The notes under the pieces: model-generated | Told to the model about the DNA's origin: nothing | Database searches by the model: none | Seen by the model: the letters and a program-made list of their open reading frames with translations, nothing else | NCBI GenBank assembly: GCA_905211615.1 | Contig: CAJMBB010000034.1 | Location: 1-15,434, forward strand | Direction: 5' to 3' | Length of the DNA stretch: 15,434 nucleotides | Origin: an uncultured Collinsella sp. | GTDB taxonomy: Bacteria > Actinomycetota > Coriobacteriia > Coriobacteriales > Coriobacteriaceae | Program-made: the position numbers and the translations under genes | Shown: piece after piece, positions 7,002 through 13,285 of the stretch | Layout of the letters: each line of letters starts with the position of its first letter | Numbering within the stretch: the stretch's first letter is position 1

Positions 7002-7565
7002 ATGCCTACCATTTCTACCGCCGACTTCAAGAACGGCCTCGGTCTCCGCATCAAGGACAAGGTCTACACCATCGTCGAGTTCCAGCATGTCAAGCCGGGC
7101 AAGGGCGGCGCGTTTGTGCGCTACAAGACCCGCGACATCAAGAGCGGCCGCGTCGTCGAGAACACCTGCAACGCCGGCACCAAGTTCGAGAGCGTCATGC
7201 TCACCACCCGTGAGTTCCAGTACCTCTACAACGATGGCACCGACTACATCTTCATGGACAACGAGTCCTATGAGCAGGTTCCCGTTCCCGAGGACATGGT
7301 GGGCGAGAACTCCAAGTGGCTGCGCGAGAACGACGTCTGCCAGCTGCTCTTCGCCGACGATGAGCTCATGGGCGTGACCCCGCCGATGTTCATCGAGACC
7401 ACCATCGTCCAGACCGACCCGGGCTTTAAGGGCGACACCGTCCAGGGTTCCACCAAGCCGGCCACGATCGATACCGGCGCTGTCATCCAGGTTCCCATGT
7501 ACCTCAACGAGGGCGAGGTCATCAAGGTTGACACCCGCGACGGCAAGTTCGTCTCCCGCGTCTAG
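7002..7565 (+). CDS. efp: Translation elongation factor P
   Basis: Binds between the P and E sites of stalled ribosomes and promotes peptide bonds at polyproline stretches. It has 187 residues, the family norm, with the three beta-barrel layout. The tip loop of domain I reads VKPGKGGAF, so the residue to be modified is lysine (K34, the same number as in E. coli); no modification enzyme gene is in this window. The C-terminal signature around DTRDGKFVSRV is present. The ATG at 7002 is chosen over an in-frame ATG at 6969 because AGAAAGG sits 5 bases upstream and MPTISTADFKNG matches the family N-terminus. It leads the efp-asp23-nusB-xseB operon. Confidence 0.97.
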   Translation: MPTISTADFKNGLGLRIKDKVYTIVEFQHVKPGKGGAFVRYKTRDIKSGRVVENTCNAGTKFESVMLTTREFQYLYNDGTDYIFMDNESYEQVPVPEDMVGENSKWLRENDVCQLLFADDELMGVTPPMFIETTIVQTDPGFKGDTVQGSTKPATIDTGAVIQVPMYLNEGEVIKVDTRDGKFVSRV

Positions 7566-7589
7566 CAACCAAATCTTCTAGGAGGACTC

Positions 7590-7952
7590 ATGCCCCAGGA
7601 AATCAAGATTGACGGCATCGGCATTTCGCCCGATGTTCTGACCGCCATCGTCTCGCGCGCCGTGTCCGATGTCGAGGGCATCGCCTCCGTTGGCGTCAAG
7701 GACCTTGCCACCAACCTTGTCTCCATGATGCTCTCGTCCAAGGCCCCGGCTTCCGAGCCGGCGGTCGAGGCCGAGGTCGTCGGCGACAAGCTCGCACTCA
7801 CCGTGCGTGTCGTGGTGTTCTTTGGCTATCCGTTCAAGAAACTCGCCGAGGTCGTTCGCGCTGCCGTGGTCGCCGCCATCGATGCCCAGGTGGGCGTTGA
7901 GGTCGAGCGCGTTGACGTTTGCATCGACGGCCTCGTTTTCCCCAAGGAGTAA
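7590..7952 (+). CDS. Asp23/Gls24 family protein
   Basis: A 120-residue soluble protein of the Asp23/Gls24 (DUF322) family, members of which are linked to cell-envelope stress in Gram-positive bacteria. The N-terminal part (IKIDGIGISPDVLTAIVSRA, then VEGIASVGVK) and the C-terminal part (GYPFKKLAEVVRAAV, then VERVDVCIDGL) follow the family pattern. No signal peptide or membrane segment is seen. A strong AGGAGG (7580-7585) precedes the ATG by 4 bases. Its place just before nusB matches yqhY-nusB of Bacillus, so it is probably the YqhY type. No exact molecular role can be read from the sequence. Confidence 0.88.
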   Translation: MPQEIKIDGIGISPDVLTAIVSRAVSDVEGIASVGVKDLATNLVSMMLSSKAPASEPAVEAEVVGDKLALTVRVVVFFGYPFKKLAEVVRAAVVAAIDAQVGVEVERVDVCIDGLVFPKE

Positions 7953-7955
7953 CCT

Positions 7956-8540
7956 TTGAGCCTTAAGGTTTATCGCGGGCGTACGCTTGCCCGCAGTCAG
8001 GCGCTGCAGCTGCTGTTCCAGGCCGAGGCCACGGACAGCCCGCTCGAGCGCGTCCTCGAGGGCGATTTCCTTATCTCGAAGGGTCCCCTCGACCCCTATG
8101 CGCTGGAGCTGTGTCGCGGTGCCTACGAGCATATCGACCGCATCGACTGCGCTCTGCGCTCCGTTGCCAAGAACTGGGATCTTATGCGCATGCCCGGCGC
8201 CGACCGCAACCTGCTGCGTATCGCCGTTTACGAGATGCGTTTCCTCACCGACGAGGAGGTCTCGGACGCCATCGTGATCAACGAGGCCGTCGAGCTTGCC
8301 AAGGCCTATGGCACCGACCAGTCCGCGTCGTTCGTCAACGGCGTGCTGGGTAAAATCGCTCGCAGCGAGGAGCTGCCGGGTGAGGACCTGTACCAGGAGC
8401 TGCTGGCCGAAGATCGCGCTCGCGAGGAGGCACAGGCTGCCGAGGCCGCCGCCAAGGTTGCGGTTGCTCAGGTTGAGGTTGGCGTGCTGGCTGAGGATGC
8501 GGACGCTGCTGAGGCTGACATCGACTCCGTCGAGGAGTAG
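7956..8540 (+). CDS. nusB: Transcription antitermination factor NusB with acidic tail
   Basis: NusB binds boxA RNA with NusE/S10 and supports rRNA antitermination and maturation. The all-helical NusB domain covers about residues 1-138, with ARSQALQLLFQAE at the start and LLRIAVYEMRFL, AIVINEAVELAKAYG and FVNGVLGKIA in the second half, all family hallmarks. After it comes a tail of about 55 residues, rich in Ala and Glu and ending EADIDSVEE, which most NusB proteins lack; total length is 194. The start is TTG, selected because AAGGAG (7944-7949), inside the end of the previous gene, lies 6 bases upstream and no ATG fits. The gap to the Asp23 gene is 3 bases. Confidence 0.93.
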   Translation: MSLKVYRGRTLARSQALQLLFQAEATDSPLERVLEGDFLISKGPLDPYALELCRGAYEHIDRIDCALRSVAKNWDLMRMPGADRNLLRIAVYEMRFLTDEEVSDAIVINEAVELAKAYGTDQSASFVNGVLGKIARSEELPGEDLYQELLAEDRAREEAQAAEAAAKVAVAQVEVGVLAEDADAAEADIDSVEE

Positions 8541-8542
8541 TC

Positions 8543-8782
8543 ATGCCAGAGGGTTCTGTCCGTAACTTTGATGAGATCTCGGACCGTCTGGATCAGATCA
8601 TCGCTACCGTTCGCTCCAAGGATACCTCCTTGGAGCGTTCGCTCGATTTGTTTGACGAAGCGATTGAGCTGGGCTCCCGCGCGGTCGATATGGTCGACAA
8701 GTTTGAGTTGACGCCGCGTGAGGCCGACAAGCTCGAGCAGGAATACGATGAGGATGCGGCAAACGAATCCCAGGATAGCTAG
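8543..8782 (+). CDS. xseB: Exodeoxyribonuclease VII small subunit
   Basis: Small subunit of exonuclease VII, which degrades single-stranded DNA; several copies bind one XseA subunit. It has 79 residues, as expected, with the helical hairpin pattern FDEISDRLDQIIATVRS, LERSLDLFDEAIELG and a C-terminal acidic tail. GAGGAG (8532-8537) at the end of nusB serves as the ribosome site, and the ATG comes 2 bases after the nusB stop. The usual neighbour xseA is not present anywhere in the window, so the large subunit must be encoded elsewhere. Confidence 0.9.
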   Translation: MPEGSVRNFDEISDRLDQIIATVRSKDTSLERSLDLFDEAIELGSRAVDMVDKFELTPREADKLEQEYDEDAANESQDS

Positions 8783-8817
8783 GCCGCATCTCCGGATACG
8801 AATGGTTGATGGCATTC

Positions 8818-9621
8818 ATGAAACGCGTGCGTCTTGATGACGAACTGATTTCACAGGGCATCTGCGCCGATCGCGCGGATGCCCTTCGCACTCTTATGGC
8901 CGGCTTGGTCTCGAGTGGCGGCGAGCGTTTGACTTCGCCAGGCTTTAAGGTGATCCCGGGCCTGCCGCTGCACGTGAAGGGACGCATTCCCTATGTTGGC
9001 CGCGGCGGTCTTAAGCTCGAAGGCGCGCTTGATGCGTTTGGTATCAATCCGACGGGCCTTGCCTGTCTGGATGTGGGCTGCTCTACCGGCGGCTTTACCG
9101 ATTGCCTGCTTAAGCGCGGAGCTGCGACAGTTGTCTCGGTGGACGTAGGTCGCGCCCAGTTCGATTGGTCGTTGCGTCAGGACGATCGCGTGACGCTGCA
9201 TGAGCGCACAAACGTGACGCGGCTGCCTGAGCTTGGCTATGCCGGCGCCATCGACCTGGCTGTGTGTGATGTCTCATTTACCAGCATCGCGAACATTATC
9301 GATGCGGTGCTGGCATGCCTGGCGCCTATGGGTGCATTCTGCACACTCGTAAAGCCGCAGTTTGAGGCTCCGGCGGCGTTGGTGGGCGAGGGCGGCATTG
9401 TGACCGATCCCGCCGTGCGCCGCGATACACTCGTTGCGGCAGTTGAGCTCTTTGCTGCCAAGGGCCTGTTCCCGGTCGATGTGTGCGTGTCACCCATTCA
9501 TGGTGCCAAGGGCAACGTTGAGTTTTTCCTGTACGGCACGAGATTTGACCCCGGCGACCGCACGCAAGACGAGCTGCAATCCCAGGTATCGGTTTTGAGC
9601 GAGAAAGCTGCAACGCTATGA
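8818..9621 (+). CDS. tlyA: TlyA family rRNA 2'-O-methyltransferase
   Basis: TlyA-type enzymes 2'-O-methylate cytidines in 16S and, in some groups, 23S rRNA; the name hemolysin A is historical. The protein has 267 residues from this start: an S4 RNA-binding domain (about 1-60, RLDDELISQG, LMAGLV) and an FtsJ-like methyltransferase fold. The SAM motif is LDVGCSTGGFTD, and the K-D-K-E catalytic set is visible as K66 (GRGGLKLEG), D151 (AVCDVSF), K179 (LVKPQFE) and E235 (GNVEFF). The ATG at 8818 gives the family N-terminus MKRVRLD; ATG at 8809 or TTG at 8806 in frame would add a few residues, and none has a clear ribosome site. It overlaps nadK by 4 bases, as in the tlyA-nadK-recN block of mycobacteria. 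Confidence 0.92.
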   Translation: MKRVRLDDELISQGICADRADALRTLMAGLVSSGGERLTSPGFKVIPGLPLHVKGRIPYVGRGGLKLEGALDAFGINPTGLACLDVGCSTGGFTDCLLKRGAATVVSVDVGRAQFDWSLRQDDRVTLHERTNVTRLPELGYAGAIDLAVCDVSFTSIANIIDAVLACLAPMGAFCTLVKPQFEAPAALVGEGGIVTDPAVRRDTLVAAVELFAAKGLFPVDVCVSPIHGAKGNVEFFLYGTRFDPGDRTQDELQSQVSVLSEKAATL

Positions 9622-10478
9622 AGGTCTTTCTGGTTCCCAATTACTACAAGCAAGAGGCGGTCGAGAGCGGCCTGATGCTCGAGCTTTGGCTGACGCGCCA
9701 GGGCTATGAGGTCGCATGGGCTGCCGACCAGCGATCGAAGATTCAAAGCACGCCTGATATTGACGGCTCTGATCTGGTCATTACGCTCGGCGGCGACGGC
9801 ACGCTGCTGCGCGCTGCCCGCATCCTCAACTATCGCGAGATTCCTATCCTCGGTCTTTCCTATGGTCACCTGGGCTTTTTAACTGCTGCGAGTCCAGAGG
9901 AGCGCGACGTTCTGCAGGTCGTGACCGACTCTCTTTCCGGCGAGCTGCACGTGAGCCGTCGCGCCACTATCGCCGCGGATATCGTGTCCGTGCGCGAAGA
10001 CGGAACGAAGGATGTCGTGCGCACCTTCGCCCTTAACGACATGGCGCTTACGCGCGGGCCCCTGTCCGATATGGTCGAGTTCGACATCACGGTGTCGGGC
10101 CACCATATCGATCGACTGCGTGGCGACGGCGTGGTCGTGTCCACGGCGACTGGTTCTACGGGTTACGCACTCAGTGCCGGTGGCCCCATCGTGAGCCCCG
10201 ACTATACGGGCATGGTCTGCGTACCCATTGCGCCGCACACCATTCAGGCCCGCGCCTTCTTGACTTCGCCGAGTGATGTCGTCGAGATCTTTATGTCCGA
10301 GGATCGCCCTAGCGTTCCGGCAATCGCCATCGACGGACAGTTTATTACTTGTGATGGTACGGTCGAGAGCGTGGCTGTGCGTCGCGGTCCCGGCGATGTG
10401 CTGCTGCTGGATTATGGCCCCGAGAGCTTCTATAACTCGGTGAGCCGAGTGTTTTATGGAGTACGACATGATCGATGA
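9618..10478 (+). CDS. nadK: NAD kinase
   Basis: Phosphorylates NAD to NADP, the only known route to NADP. It has 286 residues. The catalytic GGDGT motif lies at 58-62 with D60, inside VITLGGDGTLLRAARIL. The second conserved motif is LNDMALTRG, where most family members have NE; aspartate replaces glutamate. The glycine-rich GDGVVVSTATGSTGYALSAG and the PHTIQARAF segment complete the fold. The ATG overlaps the tlyA stop (ATGA), and the 3' end overlaps recN by 11 bases, so the three genes are translated in a coupled manner. Confidence 0.96.
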   Translation: MKVFLVPNYYKQEAVESGLMLELWLTRQGYEVAWAADQRSKIQSTPDIDGSDLVITLGGDGTLLRAARILNYREIPILGLSYGHLGFLTAASPEERDVLQVVTDSLSGELHVSRRATIAADIVSVREDGTKDVVRTFALNDMALTRGPLSDMVEFDITVSGHHIDRLRGDGVVVSTATGSTGYALSAGGPIVSPDYTGMVCVPIAPHTIQARAFLTSPSDVVEIFMSEDRPSVPAIAIDGQFITCDGTVESVAVRRGPGDVLLLDYGPESFYNSVSRVFYGVRHDR

Positions 10479-12096
10479 GCTGCAGGTTTCTAACATTGCA
10501 CTCATTCGTGAGGCGACGCTGGTGCCGAGTGCCGGCCTGACTGTCCTGACAGGCGAGACCGGCGCCGGCAAGACCGCGCTGCTCTCGGCCCTTAAGCTTA
10601 TTTTGGGCGAGCGTGCGGATTCGTCGACGGTGCGCGAGGGCGAGGCGCTGGCGAGCGTCGAGGCACGCCTGTTTGACGGCCCGCACGACACGGAGGGCTT
10701 CACGGTCCAGCGCAGCCTTTCTGCCGAGGGCCGCAGCCGCGTGAAGATTGACGGCTGCATCGCCAGCGTGCGCGAGCTTTCAGAGCGCGTCGGCGTGATG
10801 ATGGATCTGTGCGGTCAGCACGAGCATCAGCGCCTCCTCGACCCGGCGCATCACGTTGCCATGGTCGATGCCTGGGCAGGGCGCCCGGCACTCGAGGCAC
10901 TCGAGCACTACCGTGCTTGCTTTAAAGCCTCGCGTGCGGCTGCCAAGGAGGTCCGTCGCGTCGAGGAGGCCTCGCGTGCGCAGGGGAGTCGTGTCGAGGA
11001 GGCGCGCTTCGCCCTGGAGCGCATTGCCGAGGTCGACCCCATGCCTGGTGAGTATGAGGAACTTGAGCAACTGCTGCCGCGCTCCGAACATGCCGAGGTA
11101 CTGGTTGCCACGGCTAACGATGCCCATGCATCGCTTGCCGCCGAAGGGGGAGCGCTCGATGCCGTGAACAGCGCCGTGGCAGAGCTTTCCCGTATGGCTA
11201 CCGTCGATCGCAAACTGGGTGACATTGCCGATGCGCTTTCGGATGTCTGTATCTCCCTTGAGGATTGCGCGAACGAGCTTCGTTCCTATCGCGATGGCGT
11301 CGCCTTCGACCCGCGCGAGCTCGCTCGCATGCGTGAGCGGTATTCCGACCTCAAGGGCCTGTTGCGTCAGTGGGGTCCCACTATGGACGATGTTTTCGCC
11401 ATGCGCGATCGCTCGCAAGAACTGCTGTCCCTGGTCGATGATGGCGATGAGCAGATCAAAAAGGCGCGTGAGGCACTCGGGAGCGCCGAGCGCGAGTTGT
11501 TTGCCGCTGCCAAGGCACTTAAGCGCGCTCGCAATACGGCGGCCCCGCGCTTCTGCCACGAGGTTGGCCGCCAGATGGCGCGCTTGGAGATGGGTAGTGC
11601 CGAGCTCGTCTGGGAGTCGCGTGATCTTCCCCGTGCTGAGTGGACGCCCGTTGGTCCTTCGAGCTACGAGCTGCTATACCGCAGCGGTGCCGGTTTGACG
11701 CCGCGCCCCCTGCGTCGAATTGCGTCGGGCGGCGAGCTCAGCCGCGTCATGTTGGCGAGTAAGGTAGTTTTGGGTAACGCCGATGGTGTCGATACGCTCG
11801 TGTTCGATGAGGTCGATGCCGGTGTCGGCGGCACTACCGCACGTGCCCTCGCGAGCGTGCTGGCAGATCTCGCCGCTACGCATCAGGTGATTGTCGTAAC
11901 TCACTTGGCGCAGGTCGCCGTCATGGCTGATAAGCATTATGTTGTCAGCAAGGAACCGGGCGATGTTCCCCAGACGCATTTGGACGAGGTAACCGGCGAA
12001 GCGCGTACCGCCGAGATCGCCCGCATGTTGAGCGGCGATCAATCGGAGGCGAGCTTGGCGCATGCCAAGCAGATGCTTGAAGAAGCTCGAGGTTAG
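10468..12096 (+). CDS. recN: DNA repair protein RecN
   Basis: SMC-like ATPase acting early in double-strand break repair. It has 542 residues. Walker A is GETGAGKT (29-36) at the N-terminus; a long coiled-coil region rich in Ala, Glu and Arg spans about 150-360; the ABC signature SGGELSR starts at 420 and Walker B with the catalytic glutamate is LVFDEVDAGVGG (D447, E448), followed by VTHLAQVAVMADKHY. The ATG at 10468 is preferred to one at 10456 because GGAG (10458-10461) lies 6 bases upstream and MIDELQVSNIALI matches RecN N-termini. No LexA-type box was recognised upstream; expression probably follows tlyA-nadK. Confidence 0.96.
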   Translation: MIDELQVSNIALIREATLVPSAGLTVLTGETGAGKTALLSALKLILGERADSSTVREGEALASVEARLFDGPHDTEGFTVQRSLSAEGRSRVKIDGCIASVRELSERVGVMMDLCGQHEHQRLLDPAHHVAMVDAWAGRPALEALEHYRACFKASRAAAKEVRRVEEASRAQGSRVEEARFALERIAEVDPMPGEYEELEQLLPRSEHAEVLVATANDAHASLAAEGGALDAVNSAVAELSRMATVDRKLGDIADALSDVCISLEDCANELRSYRDGVAFDPRELARMRERYSDLKGLLRQWGPTMDDVFAMRDRSQELLSLVDDGDEQIKKAREALGSAERELFAAAKALKRARNTAAPRFCHEVGRQMARLEMGSAELVWESRDLPRAEWTPVGPSSYELLYRSGAGLTPRPLRRIASGGELSRVMLASKVVLGNADGVDTLVFDEVDAGVGGTTARALASVLADLAATHQVIVVTHLAQVAVMADKHYVVSKEPGDVPQTHLDEVTGEARTAEIARMLSGDQSEASLAHAKQMLEEARG

Positions 12097-12114
12097 GTCG
12101 TATCAGCGGTGTTG

Positions 12115-12147
12115 GTGGGACAAAATAGACTGAATTTTTTGTCCCAC
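12115..12147. terminator. Palindrome between convergent recN and regulator genes, probable bidirectional terminator
   Basis: GTGGGACAAAA (12115-12125) and TTTTGTCCCAC (12137-12147) are perfect inverted repeats with an 11-base loop, in the 59-base gap between convergent genes. The T-run lies in the stem's 3' arm, not after it, so termination is plausible by position but the form is unusual. Confidence 0.6.
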
Positions 12148-12155
12148 TACGCGTT

Positions 12156-13013
12156 TTACTCAACGACCTTGTCCGGCTGGATGAGCTCCTCGTAGTAGCT
12201 GATATGCTCGCGGGCGTCTTCAATCTCGGGCAGCAGGAAGTTGTAGATGACTTCGATGATCATCGTAGCGCTGATCTTAGAGAACGCAAAGTCGCCTGTC
12301 GTCAGCAGCGCTTCGTGGTTGACGGTATTAAAAGTGTAGTCTGCCAGACGCGCGAGCGGGGATTTGCTGTCGCTGCTTATGACGACTACGGTTGCGCCGC
12401 AGTTGCGAGCCGCTTTTGCCATACGATTCAATCGGCGCGATTTGCCGGAGTTTGAGATTAGCACGATGACGTCACCCGGTCGTAACGTGAGCGCAAAGCC
12501 GATTGATGTCTCGCTAATGGTGCTCGCCATGCAACGCAGTCCCAGCTGCGAAAACTTAAACGTCGCATCGAGCGCGACCGCGTTCGTATTGCCCACAGCT
12601 GCAAACTCAATAACCCCTGCATGCTTAAGGGCATGCACAACAGCCGCCAGCGTATCGTGGTCGATCCCGTCGATGGTCGCATTAAGCTCGCTCACCTTGG
12701 CAGCCAGGATGTTCTTGAGGCTCTGCTCCATATTATCGAGCGAGACCTCGTCAGTCAGGCCCTCGTTGCGCTGGCTTTCCAAATCCCTCGCCAACGAAAA
12801 CTGAAAGCTGCGGAAGCTGCCAAAGCCAAGCTTGCGGCAGAAGCGCGAAACGGTCGCCTCGGACGTGGCGGCGGCGCGCGAGAGCTGAGCGGCCGTGAGG
12901 CGCGGCGCCTCGGACTGGTGCTCCAATATATAGTCGACAATGCGCTGCTCGGACTCGCTGTATCCCTGATGGGTACTAATGAGGGAAAGTGCGCTCTTGC
13001 TACTATCGGTCAT
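12156..13013 (-). CDS. MurR/RpiR family transcriptional regulator (HTH + SIS)
   Basis: A 285-residue regulator. The N-terminal RpiR-type helix-turn-helix (about 1-80) contains YSESEQRIVDYILEH, LTAAQLSRAAATSEATVSRF and CRKLGFGSFRSFQFSLA. The C-terminal SIS domain (about 120-255), which in this family senses a sugar phosphate, shows VGNTNAVALDATFKF and ISNSGKSRRLNRMAKAA. The start at 13013 is chosen because AGGAG lies 6 bases upstream on the minus strand; an in-frame ATG at 13061 would add 16 residues without such a site. It is divergent from the fructose-family PTS gene, with 272 bases between starts, so it most likely controls that gene and itself. Whether it represses or activates, and its ligand, cannot be told. 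Confidence 0.93.
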   Translation of the reverse strand: MTDSSKSALSLISTHQGYSESEQRIVDYILEHQSEAPRLTAAQLSRAAATSEATVSRFCRKLGFGSFRSFQFSLARDLESQRNEGLTDEVSLDNMEQSLKNILAAKVSELNATIDGIDHDTLAAVVHALKHAGVIEFAAVGNTNAVALDATFKFSQLGLRCMASTISETSIGFALTLRPGDVIVLISNSGKSRRLNRMAKAARNCGATVVVISSDSKSPLARLADYTFNTVNHEALLTTGDFAFSKISATMIIEVIYNFLLPEIEDAREHISYYEELIQPDKVVE

Positions 13014-13061
13014 GGATGGCTCCTGGTTGGCATGAAAATCGGACTCGTTTTGTAATGCCAT

Positions 13062-13067
13062 AGTATA
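13062..13067 (-). promoter_or_regulatory. Possible -10 element for the RpiR-type regulator
   Basis: On the minus strand TATACT lies 49 bases upstream of the regulator start. A matching -35 at 16-18 bases is not evident. Transcription from it would begin near 13055. Confidence 0.4.
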
Positions 13068-13094
13068 GGTGGATTTTCAATTACAAGATACACC

Positions 13095-13122
13095 TTGCCG
13101 TTTCAAGTGTTGATGGTAAACT
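13095..13122 (+). promoter_or_regulatory. Possible promoter for the PTS gene
   Basis: TTGCCG (13095-13100) and TAAACT (13117-13122), each four of six matches to consensus, are separated by 16 bases. The start would be near 13129, leaving a leader of about 157 bases that contains the inverted repeat and hairpins listed separately. A second weak pair is TTCTCA (13181-13186) with TATCTT (13205-13210), spacer 18. Confidence 0.3.
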
Positions 13123-13160
13123 TTCACCTACCGTTTACGGTTATGAAAGAACCTTTCACC
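13121..13160 (+). promoter_or_regulatory. Candidate operator: CTTTCACC direct repeats and a perfect inverted repeat
   Basis: CTTTCACC occurs at 13121-13128 and again at 13153-13160, 32 bases apart, close to three helical turns. The second copy is half of the perfect inverted repeat TGAAAG-AAC-CTTTCA (13144-13158). Position between a divergent RpiR-type regulator and its probable target makes it a likely binding site. Confidence 0.5.
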
Positions 13161-13223
13161 GGAGAATTGCACCTTGTCTCTTCTCACGCGGACGGTAGGT
13201 TGGTATCTTTCAGTTGTGGAAAA

Positions 13224-13264
13224 ACGCGCATCGAAGCGCGTGTAGGGGAGCGCCCGCGGGCGCT
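13224..13264 (+). promoter_or_regulatory. Tandem hairpins in the PTS gene leader
   Basis: ACGCGC (13224-13229) pairs with GCGCGT (13236-13241) around a 6-base loop. It is followed by AGCGCCCGCGGGCGCT (13249-13264), a perfect 16-base palindrome. The second ends 7 bases before the ribosome site AGAAGGAGG (13272-13280). No T-tract follows either one, so they are not simple terminators; an effect on translation or mRNA stability is possible. Confidence 0.5.
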
Positions 13265-13285
13265 GTACTCAAGAAGGAGGGACAC

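Noticed and set aside
5681..7060. A 459-codon minus-strand frame opposite pepQ
   Set aside because: It spans pepQ, its terminator and the efp start, has biased composition and no motif, and the + strand M24 peptidase explains the coding signal.
9618..10478. Asp in place of Glu in the second NAD kinase motif (LNDMALTRG)
   Set aside because: A conservative change in a protein whose GGDGT and glycine-rich motifs are intact; not taken as evidence of altered function.
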